Counted from the stretch's first letter, positions 1 to 10,130 are shown. The stretch: 64,000 nucleotides of DNA from Vreelandella zhaodongensis (GCF_013415115.1 NZ_JACCDD010000006.1:1-64000), one strand, 5' to 3'. The notes: generated by a model from the sequence alone, not told the origin. Made by a program: numbers and translations.

Positions 1-2220
1 TGGTGCGCTGACTAACACCGGCACCATTGCGGCGGCTGATAACCTGACTATTGATTCCGCCAGCGTTACCAGTAGCGGCACTCTGGCGGCGGGCCTGAAT
101 AGCGATGGCAGCCTCAACACGTTTGACGCGAATGGTGCCGCACTGCGTGTTACCACCAGTGGTGATTTGAGTGCTACCGGCACTAACTTGGCTGCAGGCA
201 CGCTGACTCTAAACGGCGATAATGTTGATCTAAGCGGTAGTCAAACCAGCGCTTACCACGCAATATTTTCCGCCCAGGGCGATCTCGATATACGAGCAGC
301 CGCTATCGTCACTCAGGATAGCTTATCGCTTCATACCGCCGGCGCATTGGATAACACCGAGGGCACGCTGTCGAGCCAAGCCGGTGACCTGAGTGTCAAA
401 GCGCTAAGCTTGAACAACGAAAAGGGCAGCCTGTTGGCAGGAAATGACCTCAAGGTCAGCCTTAGTGAAACCCTGATTAACACAAACGGCTCCGTCTATG
501 CTGGGGGGAGCGCTACTCTAGATACTGGTGCATTGGTCAATACAGGTACTATCGCCACGGTAGATGACCTGACTATTGATGCTACTAGTGTGGACAGCAG
601 TGGATCTCTGGCTGCTGGTCTGAACCAAGACGGCACTCTGAAAACGTTCGCCGACGGCAGCGGTGCGCTCAACATAACGACGATAAATGATATAGCGGCC
701 ACTGGCATCAACCTAGCTGCAGGTAACTTGACGCTGAAAGGTGACAACGTTGACCTGAGTGAGAGTCAGACCAGCGCTTACAGTGCTGACATTGCCGCCC
801 GTGGTGATCTTGACACCTGGGAAGCCAGCATCGTCAGCCAGAATAACTTATCGCTCTACGCCGACGGTGCACTCGACAATACCAAGGGCACCCTGTTCAG
901 TCATCAAGGCGACCTGAATGCCCAGGCGCGTAGCCTGAACAACGAACAGGCTACGCTGTTGGCGGGGAATGACGTGTCGGTTGTCTTTAGCGAAGCCCTA
1001 AACAACGCCGACGGCACCGTCTACGCCGGTGGTAATGCCACTCTCGACGTCAATGCGTTGACGAACACCGGCACCATCGCGGCGGCCGATAACCTGACTA
1101 TTGATGCTGGCAGCGTTGCGAGCAGCGGCACTCTGGCGGCGGGCCTGAAGAGCGATGGCAGCCTCAACACGTTTGACGCGAATGGTACTGCACTGCGTGT
1201 CATCACCAGCGGTGACCTGAGCGCTACCGGCACTAACTTGGCAGCGGGCTCGCTGATCTTGGGCGGTGACCATATTGACCTGAGCGAGAGCCAGACCAGC
1301 GCCTACCGCACGACCGTTACTGCCCGTGGTGATTTGAAGAGTGGGAAAGCCAATGTCGTTACCCAGGAAAATTTAACCCTACAGGCTAAAGGCGCGTTGG
1401 ATAACACAGCAGGTACCTTGTCCAGCCAAGCCGGTGACCTTAGCGTTAAAGCGCTGAGTCTAAACAACGAACAGGGCAGCCTGTTGGCAGATAATAATTT
1501 GGCGGTCCTCGGCGAAGCCCTAAACAACACAGACGGCACTATTTACGCAGGCGGCAATGCCTCCCTCGATGTCGATGTGCTTACCAATGCCGGTACCGTT
1601 GCCGCTGCCAATGACCTGATTATTGATTCTACCAGCGTGGATAGCACTGGCACCTTGGCTGCTGGCCTGAACAGCGATGGCAATCTCGCTGCATTTGATA
1701 CTAACGGCGCTGAGCTACGCATCACCGCCACCGATCATTTTAGCGCTACAGGGAACAACTTGGCGGCGGGCCACCTGACTCTGGAAAGTGGCAATGTCAA
1801 TCTGAGCAACAGCCAGACCAGCGCCAACAGTGCGGCCATTGTCGCGCGTGGTGAACTACATACTGACAATGCCGCGCTCATTTCCCATAGCGATATCGAT
1901 ATTGATGCTCAGAGCCTGAATAACATGGGGGGCACTGTGTATGCAGGCAACAATGCCACTTTAGATACCGGTGTGCTCACCAACACTGGCACTATCGCAG
2001 GGGCCCATAATCTCATCATCGACGCCAATAGTATTGAAAGTAGCGGCACCCTGGCCGCTGGTATGAACCAAGATGGAACCTTAAAAGAGTCTGCCCAAGG
2101 AAGCGGTGTGCTCAGCGTCATCGCCATCGGGGACTTGAGTTCCTCTGGCACCAACTTGGCGGCGGGACGCCTGACGCTTGATGCTAATAATATTGATCTG
2201 AGCGGCAGCCAGACCAGTGC
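1..2220 (+). repeat. Long-period (about 525 bp, 175 aa) in-frame repeats in the FHA-1 region of cdiA
   Basis: A block containing NTGTIA..DNLTID, SSGTLAAGL, SATGTNLAAG and LSxSQTSAY recurs with the block start near positions 14, 538, 1063, 1585 and 1983. The first four spacings are about 522-525 bp and the last is shortened to about 400 bp. Copies at 14 and 1063 are almost identical at the DNA level over stretches of tens of bases. The pattern is internal to the coding frame and reflects tandem duplication of a beta-helix supermodule. Confidence 0.8.
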
Positions 2221-5200
2221 CTACAATGCCGATATCGTTGCTCGTGGCGATCTCACCACTTGGCAGGCTAATGTCGTCACTGAAGAAGAGTTGTCGCTTC
2301 GTGCCGCCGGTGCGATTGACAATAAAGACGGTGTCTTGGCTTCCAAAGCGGGTAGCCTAATGAGCAATGCCAACGGCGTGACAAATACCGGTGGCCTGAT
2401 GGTAGCGGCCACCGAACTGGGTATCGAGGCCAATAGCAACAATATTAACAATATCAGTGGTGACATCCTGTCCCAAGGTGACATGAGCCTGTCGACCCAC
2501 GCCGACATTCTCAACACGGGTGGTATCGTTCAGTCCAATGCGGCTATCAGCCTGAGTGCTGACACCGTCAACAACCGCCAGACCGGCGAAGATACCCAGG
2601 GTATTGTAGGTGATGACGTGCAGATCACTGCCAGCTTCGTCGACAATACCGAAGGACAGGTGCTAGCTGGGCGCGATCTAACCATCACTGCCGACAGGTT
2701 CATTAACAATACGCATGGTAAAATCAACGCTCAGCGTCATCTTAATCTTCAAGATGGTGTGCCCGGTTCAGACACCCTCCCTGGTGAGCGCAACCTAGTT
2801 ATCAGCAATGTGGGGGGCGAGATTGTTGCTAATAATGACATCGCCCCAGCGGCTGCCTCTATCACTATTACTGCTAAGACGCTGGGTCTGGATGGAACCA
2901 TGGAAAGTGGCGGTGATATGTCGTTGGATCTAGTGGGTGACCTTAACACCGCCGCTGATCAGCAAGTGCGCACGGAAGGCGTCTTGAGTTTACGGTTACA
3001 TGGCGAACCCAGTGGTAACACCTTTAATAATGCTGGAAAGTGGGAGGGCGGACGCGGTCTGGCTATACGCGCCGATGAGATTCGTAACCAGGCTAGTGGT
3101 GAATTACGTAGCAGGGGTGTCACCGCACTAGACGCCGTACAAACAACCAATCGAGGCTTAATCGATGGGGCTGATACGCGAATCAACAGCCACAAGGTCG
3201 ACAACGTAGGTACTGGACGTCTCTATGGTGACCATATTGCCATTGCCGCCAATCACCTTAGCAATCGTGAAGAAACGGTGGGTGGCCAGACGAAAGCTGC
3301 TACGATTGCCGCCCGAGAACGGCTGGATGTTGGCGCCCAGCATATTACCAACCGTGAGGGTGCGCTGATTTTTAGCGGCGGCGATATGGCCATCGGTGGC
3401 TCACTCTTCTCTAACTATCAGGCCGTGGCAGACGGCACTGGCAATGCAGCAACGCTCAACAACAACAGCGCCACCATTGAAAGCTTAGGAGACATGGTGC
3501 TGGCGGCCGACACGCTACGCAATACCAATGAGCATTTTGCGATCACTGAGGAGTATCTTGGTGAGACTACGTTAACGTTGATTCAGCCAGAGGGCTGGAG
3601 TACCAAATTGAATAAGGAGGATCTTGTTTGGCATGAGGGGGATGTAAGACCTGAAGGAGGGCAGTACGATCCAATATATACTTGGGACTATCAAGGAAAA
3701 GATTTTTCAGGGTTTTATGCTCATCATACCGATTCAGGCGTATCGATAATCAGACGTTGGACTCAGTACGTTCTTAATCGTAAAGAGCATGAAAGTCGTG
3801 TGGTTTCTAGCGCCCCTAGCCAGATTATGGCGGGAGGATATCTTGGCCTAAGAGGGCAGCACATACTCAACGATAAAAGCCGCATTATCGTTGGCCGAAC
3901 TCTGTACGGGGATACGGGTAATCTGGAAAACAGAGAGGCCCTGGGAGAAAGGCGTGTAAGTGACGAAGGCTCAGCACAAAAAACGAATCCCCAAGGGACA
4001 TCTTTCAGTGGACCCGACGGCTTTGGTGGAATTCATTATACAAGACGTCAATGGCACGCTCCAACGAGTTACAACCCGCCTGATGAAGTCACGACCATCA
4101 ACCTAGGCGTTGGTGAGATAAGACAAAACACAGCCGTTTCAGGTACCGGTGTTAGCATTGGTGGTAAAGCTGACCTTGGCACCGCTAGCGGCGTCAGCAC
4201 CGGCAGCACAGATGCCACCGGTTCCGCACTGGCGGATCAAAGCGCCAGTCACGATACACAGGAGGTGGCTAAGGCGAGTAATAGCATCAACGCCGTGAAC
4301 ACGGAAACCCATGGGGTTAGCGAAACAACGTTCAGTGCCAACCGCTCAGGCGATGCGACCAACAGCACCAGTGCGGTAAGTACGGATGCCCGCGAGGTGA
4401 CTGATACATCGTTTAAGGCTAACCACTCAGGCAGCGTGGTGAATAGCGCCGACAGCGTGAACACGGAAACTTATCGGACAAGCGAAACATCCTTCAGTGC
4501 CAATAGCCCAGGTAGTGTGCACAGCACTAATGGAGTGGACACGGATGCTCATGGAGTGACGGGAGCATCGTTTAGTGCCAACAACTCAGGTAACGTGACC
4601 AACAGCGCCAATGTCGTAAATACAGAAACTCATCGGGTGAGCGAAGCAGCGTTCAGCGCGAATGAAGCTGGCAACGCTGCCAGCAGTGTCAACGCTGTGA
4701 ACACAGATGCCTATGGGGCGACTGGCACGTCGTTCAGTGCCAACGATTCTGGCAACGCCACCAGCAGTGCCAACGCTGTGAACACGGAAACCCATGGCGC
4801 GGCTGGCACACCGTTCAGTGCCAACAAGCCAGGCAATGCCACCAACAGTGCCAATGTGGTGAATACGGATGCTCATGGGCAGACCGAGGCATTGTTTAGT
4901 GCCAACAGGCCGAGCAATGTCACCAACAGCGCCAATGCGGTGAATACGGATGCTCATGGACAGACAGGAGCATCGTTTAATGCCAATAGCTCAGGTGACG
5001 CAACTCGTCGCGCCAATGCAGTGAACACGGAAACCCACGGAGCCGCTGGTACTTCGTTCAGTGCCAACAGCTCGGGCAACGTCACCAATAGCACTAATGC
5101 GGTGAATACGGGGGCTCATGGGCAGACAGGAGCATCGTTTAGTGCCAATGGCTCAGGTGACGCAACTCGTCGCGCCAATGCAGTGAACACGGAAACCCAC

Positions 5201-8200
5201 GGAGCCGCTGGTACTTCGTTCAGTGCCAACAGCTCGGGCAACGTCACCAATAGCACTAATGCGGTGAATACGGATGTCCATGGAGCGACTGAAGCATCTT
5301 TTAGTACCAACACTAATAGTGCGACCCATAGCACCAATGGCGTCAATACAGATATCCACGGGACCAACGGCGCCTCGTTAACTGTCCCGTCTTCCAGTAG
5401 CACTACCCAAGGAAGCGCCGCGCTCCCCACCGGCAACGCCCCCGTCGATCACGCCAGCGCAAGCGAAGGGGCGCAAGCGACAGCAGGCTTGGGAACGCAA
5501 TCCGCGCCTGCTGTCTTGCTGCCGACCAGTAGTCTCTTCACCATTGATCCTGGTAGTAACGCGCGTTACCTGGTGGCGACTGACCCCGATTTTACTGATC
5601 ACCGCCAGTGGCTTTCCAGTGACTATCTACTTTCAGCGTTGGCCTACGATCCGGCTCATGCTCAAAAACGCCTGGGTGACGGCTTTTACGAGCAAAAGCT
5701 CATTCGTGACCAAGTCGCTGCGCTCACCGGCTACCGCTTCCTGGGCGATTACCGCACGGATGATGCACAATACGCGGCGCTGATGAACGCGGGGGCGACC
5801 TTTGCGCATGAACACAAGCTGCGCCCCGGCATTGCGTTGTCAGCGTCGCAAACCGCCCAGCTCACCAACGATATCGTCTGGCTAGTCACACAAACCGTAC
5901 AGCTACCCGATGGCTCTACCACCACCGCGCTGATGCCCAAGGTCTACCTAGCCCCCCGCGAAGGCGACCTGGCCACCAATGGTGAGTTATTAGGTGGCCA
6001 CAATGGCACGCTGATCAGCGCCCGTGATATCGACCTGGCCCTGAGTGGCGACCTCAACAACAGCGGCACTATTGCCGGGCGCAACCTGGTGGATATCAGC
6101 GCCCAGAACCTCAACAACAGCGGCCGCATCCAAGGCGATATCGCGTTAATTGATGCCCGTCAGGACATCAACATCGACGGTGGCAGCATTGCCGCCACGA
6201 CCGGCATGGCGCTGCAGGCGGGCGGGGATATCAACATCGCCAGTACGCTCCACAGCGCCACCAACGAGGTCGATGGTAATACCTTCAGCCTGCAAGGCAT
6301 CGACCGAGTGGCCGGGCTTTATGTCAACGGCGAGGCGGGCAACCTGCTGGCCAGCGCGGGCGGTGCGATCAACCTCACCGCTGCCGAACTACACAACATT
6401 GGCAGTGGCGTGACTCAGCTCACTGCAGGTAGCGATATCAACCTGGACACATTGGAAGTTGGCCAAAGCCACGCCCTTAACTGGGATGCCAACAACTACC
6501 ATCACCAGAGCCACAGCGAAGAGATTGGCAGCGTGATCACCGGCGGCGGGGCGGTGAGCCTCACCGCTGGGCAAGACATTAACCTGCGTGCCGCCACCGT
6601 AGACGCTCAGGGGGCGCTGGCTCTGAACGCCATTGGCGGTGATATCACCCTGCAAGCCGGCCAGCGGATGGATAGCCTGGCCGAAGGGCATAGCTCAAGC
6701 AGCGGTGGCCTGTTCTCCAGCCGCACCCGCACCACCCGTACGAGCAGCATCAACACTCAGGCACTAGCCAGCGAGCTAGGCGGCCAGACGGTCACCATGA
6801 CCAGCGGTCAAGATATCCACCTCAGCGGTGCCAACGTCCTGGCCGACCAGGATCTAGGGATTCATGCTGGGGGCAACCTCACGCTGGATGCCGAACAAAC
6901 GACCCTCAGCGAGAGCCACTTCAGCGATAGCCGCAAGAGTGGCCTGTTCAGCGGTGGGTTTGGCATTAACATCGGCAGCCAACGCCAAGAGAGTGATGCC
7001 CAAAGTACCGCCACCTTCGTTGCTCCCACCACCGTGGGCAGCATTGGCGGCAACGTCACCTTGAGCGCCGGTGACACCTACACCCAGATCGGTTCTGACG
7101 TGCTGGCCCCCAGCGGCGATATCCTGATTGGTGCCAACACGGTCAACATCCTCGAAGGCCGAGAGACCCGTAGCAGCCAGACCGAACAGCGCTTCAAACA
7201 AAGCGGGCTAAGTCTCTCCCTCAGCAGCCCCGTGATAGACAGTGGCCAACGCCTACAGGGCCAGGCCCAGGCCGCTGGCGACACCCAGAGCCCGCGGATG
7301 CAAGCCCTGGCGGCGGCCAACAGCGCCCTCGCGGTGACGGATATTCAGCAACAGCTGCAAAGCGGGCAGGGCACGGATCTCAGCCTCAACATCAGCCTGG
7401 GTTCCAGCCAAAGCCGCAGCAACAGCACGGTTGAAAGTAACACCGCCCGCGGCTCCACCCTGGCAGCCGGTGGCAACCTCGCCATTCACGCGCTCGGCCA
7501 GGGAGAGGGCGAAGGCAGCTTGACCGTACAAGGCAGCCAACTAGAGGCCGGTGATCAGCTACTGCTCAACGCTACCCAGGATATCAACCTGCTGGCCAGT
7601 GCCGATGCCGTCTCCCAGCGCGACAGCCACAACAGCAGCAGTGGCAGTATTGGGCTGGGGTTCGGCACGAATGGCATTGCCCTTAACCTGGACGCCAGCC
7701 GCGCCAAGGGCCACGGCAACGGTGACAGTACCTTCTTCAACAACACCCAGCTCAGCGCCGGTAATCAGGTCATCCTCAACAGCGGCGGTGACACCGCCCT
7801 CAAAGGTGCCGTGGTCAGCGCCCCGCAAATCAGCACCAACATCGGCGGCGATCTGACCATTGAAAGCCTGCAAGACACCGCCACCCACAACGAACGCCAC
7901 CAAAGCAGTGGCGGAAGTCTCAGCGTACCGCTGATCGGCGTAGGGCAGCCAACCGCCAGCCTCAACGCCAGCCGAACCAAGCTCAACAGCGACTTCCAAA
8001 GCGTCAACGAGCAAAGCGGCCTGCGCGCTGGCGATGGCGGCTTCCAGGTCAACGTCGGCGGCACCACCAATCTTACGGGCGGTGCCATCACCAGCACAGA
8101 CGTGGCGATTGACGACGACCTCAACACCTTCACCACCGCCGGTCAAACCGCCAGTGAGGCACTGGAAAGTGGCGTGCTCACGTTAACCGACCTTGCCAAC

Positions 8201-9757
8201 AACGCCACGTTTGATGCTGAAAGCACCAGCGTTGGCCTCAGCAGTGGTGGAAATGATAGCGGTGAAAGCAGCTTCGGCCTTTCCGGCATCGGCACCGGCC
8301 GCGACGATGGCAGTGCCAGCAGCACCACCGAATCCGCCATCAGCGGGTTGGCAGGTAATCAGGACGCCCGCACCGGCGACGCAGACACCGGCATTGCGCC
8401 GATCTTCGATGCCGATAACGTCAGAAAAGACGTTCAGGCTCAAGCCACGATTACCCAAGAATTTGGGTCACGGGCGAGTAAGTTAGTGGGCGACACCGCC
8501 CAAGCCAAGCTCGAAGAAGCGCAGCTCAAACGCCTGCAAGCCCAACAGGCTCAGGCCGCGGATGACACAGAACGCGCCAACCAACTCAACGCCCAGGCCG
8601 ATCAGCTACAAAGCGACTGGGGTGACAACGGCACCAAACGCCTGGCCGCCCACACCGCCATCGGCGCACTGACCGGTGGTACGCAAGGTGCCACGGGGGC
8701 CGCCATGGGTACCCTCAGCGCCCCGGCCATCGCGAGTGCCCTGAAAAACGCCGGCCTCGACGACACCCTCACCGACGGCCTCACGGCACTGGCCAGCACC
8801 GCTGCCGGTGCCGCCACGGGTGGCACCCAAGGCGGCGCGGCGGCGTTTAATGAGGTGGTGAATAATTATCTGGCACACGAACAACTGGCGGCAGCACAAA
8901 CAGAGCTAGTGGCGTGTGACGGTGATAGTAGCTGTATGGCGGATGTCGTCGAACGCTACCAAGCCATCAGCCAGGAACAAAACGAAGCCGCTAACGCTGC
9001 CTGTTCTACTGACCTAGCCGCCTGTCAGGAACACTCACTCGCCGCCGCGGAGGGCGAATACGCTCGTTACGCGGATGACACGCTATGGGATCTGCCCAAT
9101 GAAGCCTTGCCCTACATGCAAGCTTTGTTTGATGAGAACATCGGCGTGCAGAATGCCTTTGGCGAGGCGACGATTGCGCGGTTGCTGAGCGAGGGCGGCA
9201 TCTCGCCGGAAATGGCAGCAGTGCTGGCTGGAATGCCTGTGGGGTATAATAAAGGTAGCTCAAATAGAACGAGTCAAATCGGTGCGTCCAATACAGGCCG
9301 AGGAGTATCGGAGTATGAGTTGCGCAACAACCCGCCAGCCAATAGCCATGTTAAATTGAATAATGGCACTGAATTTAGAACCGGCGAGGGCGGGTATGTA
9401 GACGAGGTAACGTTCAAACCTGTTAATAGCTCTGGAGTCAGGGACTCCCGCCAAACGGCTGTAGGAAAAGAAGGTGTTGCTGGTGATGTTGGTGGGCATA
9501 TTCAAGCATGTCGTCATGGTGGAACCTGTGATCGCTTCAACCTGTTCCCACAGAACTCGAACTTTAATAACAGTGCTTATAAGCGGTGGGAGAATGAAAT
9601 CACCCGCTCACTGCAAAACGGCGACGAGGTTGGGAATGTTACTGTGCATCTAAATCGAGCTGATCCTTATAACCCTCGACCTGATAGTGTCCGAGTTGAA
9701 TATACTATTAATGGTGAGATCAAGGTCAGAAACTTCAGAAATCAGGCAGGAGGATAA
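1..9757 (+). CDS. cdiA: CdiA/FhaB-type two-partner secretion exoprotein with C-terminal endonuclease toxin (5' end outside window)
   Basis: The reading frame is open from base 2, so the start lies left of the window together with the signal peptide, the TPS domain and probably the cdiB transporter gene. Domains in order: beta-helical FHA-1 repeats (to about 3530); a Tyr/Trp/Pro-rich segment (about 3540-4130), where receptor-binding and periplasmic regions of CdiA usually sit; a Ser/Asn/Thr-rich 27-residue repeat tract (4289-5400); a conserved block with SDYLLSAL, KRLGDGFYEQKLI and DIVWLV (about 5510-5960); FHA-2 haemagglutinin repeats (about 5990-8100); an Ala/Gly-rich pretoxin ending at NNYL (near 8870). 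The last part (about 9290-9757) resembles the DNA/RNA non-specific endonuclease family (Endonuclease_NS_2). It shows DVGGHI with the likely catalytic His at 9497-9499, then NLFPQ and YKRWENEI. Family knowledge: the protein is displayed on the surface and its C-terminus is delivered into touching neighbours. The immunity gene follows without a gap. Confidence 0.9.
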   Translation, partial: GALTNTGTIAAADNLTIDSASVTSSGTLAAGLNSDGSLNTFDANGAALRVTTSGDLSATGTNLAAGTLTLNGDNVDLSGSQTSAYHAIFSAQGDLDIRAAAIVTQDSLSLHTAGALDNTEGTLSSQAGDLSVKALSLNNEKGSLLAGNDLKVSLSETLINTNGSVYAGGSATLDTGALVNTGTIATVDDLTIDATSVDSSGSLAAGLNQDGTLKTFADGSGALNITTINDIAATGINLAAGNLTLKGDNVDLSESQTSAYSADIAARGDLDTWEASIVSQNNLSLYADGALDNTKGTLFSHQGDLNAQARSLNNEQATLLAGNDVSVVFSEALNNADGTVYAGGNATLDVNALTNTGTIAAADNLTIDAGSVASSGTLAAGLKSDGSLNTFDANGTALRVITSGDLSATGTNLAAGSLILGGDHIDLSESQTSAYRTTVTARGDLKSGKANVVTQENLTLQAKGALDNTAGTLSSQAGDLSVKALSLNNEQGSLLADNNLAVLGEALNNTDGTIYAGGNASLDVDVLTNAGTVAAANDLIIDSTSVDSTGTLAAGLNSDGNLAAFDTNGAELRITATDHFSATGNNLAAGHLTLESGNVNLSNSQTSANSAAIVARGELHTDNAALISHSDIDIDAQSLNNMGGTVYAGNNATLDTGVLTNTGTIAGAHNLIIDANSIESSGTLAAGMNQDGTLKESAQGSGVLSVIAIGDLSSSGTNLAAGRLTLDANNIDLSGSQTSAYNADIVARGDLTTWQANVVTEEELSLRAAGAIDNKDGVLASKAGSLMSNANGVTNTGGLMVAATELGIEANSNNINNISGDILSQGDMSLSTHADILNTGGIVQSNAAISLSADTVNNRQTGEDTQGIVGDDVQITASFVDNTEGQVLAGRDLTITADRFINNTHGKINAQRHLNLQDGVPGSDTLPGERNLVISNVGGEIVANNDIAPAAASITITAKTLGLDGTMESGGDMSLDLVGDLNTAADQQVRTEGVLSLRLHGEPSGNTFNNAGKWEGGRGLAIRADEIRNQASGELRSRGVTALDAVQTTNRGLIDGADTRINSHKVDNVGTGRLYGDHIAIAANHLSNREETVGGQTKAATIAARERLDVGAQHITNREGALIFSGGDMAIGGSLFSNYQAVADGTGNAATLNNNSATIESLGDMVLAADTLRNTNEHFAITEEYLGETTLTLIQPEGWSTKLNKEDLVWHEGDVRPEGGQYDPIYTWDYQGKDFSGFYAHHTDSGVSIIRRWTQYVLNRKEHESRVVSSAPSQIMAGGYLGLRGQHILNDKSRIIVGRTLYGDTGNLENREALGERRVSDEGSAQKTNPQGTSFSGPDGFGGIHYTRRQWHAPTSYNPPDEVTTINLGVGEIRQNTAVSGTGVSIGGKADLGTASGVSTGSTDATGSALADQSASHDTQEVAKASNSINAVNTETHGVSETTFSANRSGDATNSTSAVSTDAREVTDTSFKANHSGSVVNSADSVNTETYRTSETSFSANSPGSVHSTNGVDTDAHGVTGASFSANNSGNVTNSANVVNTETHRVSEAAFSANEAGNAASSVNAVNTDAYGATGTSFSANDSGNATSSANAVNTETHGAAGTPFSANKPGNATNSANVVNTDAHGQTEALFSANRPSNVTNSANAVNTDAHGQTGASFNANSSGDATRRANAVNTETHGAAGTSFSANSSGNVTNSTNAVNTGAHGQTGASFSANGSGDATRRANAVNTETHGAAGTSFSANSSGNVTNSTNAVNTDVHGATEASFSTNTNSATHSTNGVNTDIHGTNGASLTVPSSSSTTQGSAALPTGNAPVDHASASEGAQATAGLGTQSAPAVLLPTSSLFTIDPGSNARYLVATDPDFTDHRQWLSSDYLLSALAYDPAHAQKRLGDGFYEQKLIRDQVAALTGYRFLGDYRTDDAQYAALMNAGATFAHEHKLRPGIALSASQTAQLTNDIVWLVTQTVQLPDGSTTTALMPKVYLAPREGDLATNGELLGGHNGTLISARDIDLALSGDLNNSGTIAGRNLVDISAQNLNNSGRIQGDIALIDARQDINIDGGSIAATTGMALQAGGDINIASTLHSATNEVDGNTFSLQGIDRVAGLYVNGEAGNLLASAGGAINLTAAELHNIGSGVTQLTAGSDINLDTLEVGQSHALNWDANNYHHQSHSEEIGSVITGGGAVSLTAGQDINLRAATVDAQGALALNAIGGDITLQAGQRMDSLAEGHSSSSGGLFSSRTRTTRTSSINTQALASELGGQTVTMTSGQDIHLSGANVLADQDLGIHAGGNLTLDAEQTTLSESHFSDSRKSGLFSGGFGINIGSQRQESDAQSTATFVAPTTVGSIGGNVTLSAGDTYTQIGSDVLAPSGDILIGANTVNILEGRETRSSQTEQRFKQSGLSLSLSSPVIDSGQRLQGQAQAAGDTQSPRMQALAAANSALAVTDIQQQLQSGQGTDLSLNISLGSSQSRSNSTVESNTARGSTLAAGGNLAIHALGQGEGEGSLTVQGSQLEAGDQLLLNATQDINLLASADAVSQRDSHNSSSGSIGLGFGTNGIALNLDASRAKGHGNGDSTFFNNTQLSAGNQVILNSGGDTALKGAVVSAPQISTNIGGDLTIESLQDTATHNERHQSSGGSLSVPLIGVGQPTASLNASRTKLNSDFQSVNEQSGLRAGDGGFQVNVGGTTNLTGGAITSTDVAIDDDLNTFTTAGQTASEALESGVLTLTDLANNATFDAESTSVGLSSGGNDSGESSFGLSGIGTGRDDGSASSTTESAISGLAGNQDARTGDADTGIAPIFDADNVRKDVQAQATITQEFGSRASKLVGDTAQAKLEEAQLKRLQAQQAQAADDTERANQLNAQADQLQSDWGDNGTKRLAAHTAIGALTGGTQGATGAAMGTLSAPAIASALKNAGLDDTLTDGLTALASTAAGAATGGTQGGAAAFNEVVNNYLAHEQLAAAQTELVACDGDSSCMADVVERYQAISQEQNEAANAACSTDLAACQEHSLAAAEGEYARYADDTLWDLPNEALPYMQALFDENIGVQNAFGEATIARLLSEGGISPEMAAVLAGMPVGYNKGSSNRTSQIGASNTGRGVSEYELRNNPPANSHVKLNNGTEFRTGEGGYVDEVTFKPVNSSGVRDSRQTAVGKEGVAGDVGGHIQACRHGGTCDRFNLFPQNSNFNNSAYKRWENEITRSLQNGDEVGNVTVHLNRADPYNPRPDSVRVEYTINGEIKVRNFRNQAGG
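4289..5400 (+). repeat. About 14 tandem 27-residue (81 bp) Ser/Asn/Thr-rich repeats in cdiA
   Basis: The consensus unit reads roughly NAVNTETHGAAGTSFSAN followed by SSGNVTNST. Fourteen units can be counted in frame; the first and last are degenerate. Units 9-10 (about 4995-5110) and 11-12 (about 5157-5272) are the same two-unit block, repeated 162 bp apart with near-identical DNA, which points to recent tandem duplication. The tract separates the Tyr/Pro-rich segment from the conserved pre-FHA-2 block and looks like a flexible linker or a length-variable stalk. Confidence 0.85.
5431..8872 (+). repeat. 3.44-kb long direct repeat, copy 1 (inside cdiA)
   Basis: This segment matches 10292-13733 co-linearly. 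The offset is 4861 at both ends, so there is no net insertion or deletion across 3.44 kb. Differences gather in short patches, for example near 6460-6480, 6685-6705, 7335-7470 and 8090-8240. The match covers the pre-FHA-2 block, FHA-2 and the pretoxin, and stops just after the NNYL codons, where the toxin parts diverge. Confidence 0.88.
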
Positions 9758-10111
9758 ATGGAACATCCTATAGAAGAGCAAAGGCTGATCATTGAGCAGT
9801 TGTACCGTATTGTCAGGTCAAGCTGCCCTGAAGATATAACTTCAGCGAAGTGCCGATTTGAGTATGATCATGGCTATGAAGATGGTAGCGAGAGTGTTGG
9901 TGAAACTTTTCACTATATACAAGATGGAAAGAATATCTCAGCGGCTTTAAATCATACACTCGCTTTTCCTGTAATGGATTTGGTTCCACAGCTCCACGCG
10001 AAGATGAAAGCTCATACGGGTGGTGACTGGAATGCATTCACATTGTTTATTAATGAAGATGGAACCGTGACGACGAAGTTTGAGTATTCTGATCAAGAGC
10101 CTCTCGATTGA
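9758..10111 (+). CDS. cdiI: YezG-like immunity protein for the CdiA endonuclease toxin
   Basis: This 117-residue acidic protein starts at the base after the cdiA stop codon (taa immediately followed by atg), with an AGGAGG-like ribosome site inside the end of cdiA. It has no signal peptide or membrane segment, so it should stay in the cytoplasm and bind the toxin domain. The C-terminal pattern W-x2-F-x-L-F-I-x-E-D-G-T-V-x-T-K-F-E-Y resembles the YezG/DUF600 immunity family, which partners YeeF-type toxins of Bacillus carrying the same nuclease fold. Position and family together make the pairing likely; neutralisation itself is inferred. Confidence 0.8.
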   Translation: MEHPIEEQRLIIEQLYRIVRSSCPEDITSAKCRFEYDHGYEDGSESVGETFHYIQDGKNISAALNHTLAFPVMDLVPQLHAKMKAHTGGDWNAFTLFINEDGTVTTKFEYSDQEPLD

Positions 10112-10130
10112 TGCATTAAGTTTAAACACG

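Noticed and set aside
4289..5400. Regular repeats reminiscent of a CRISPR array
   Set aside because: The 81-bp units are contiguous, in frame, without unique spacers and translate to one repeated peptide.
7559..8146. 195-codon open frame on the minus strand inside cdiA
   Set aside because: It is antisense to a strongly supported protein. A matching frame appears at the repeat copy (12402-13007) only because the DNA is duplicated. The composition is that of a shadow frame.
10080..10130. TTG at 10080 as a true start for orphan module 1
   Set aside because: It lies within the immunity gene in another frame, has no ribosome site, and orphan CdiA modules typically lack starts.
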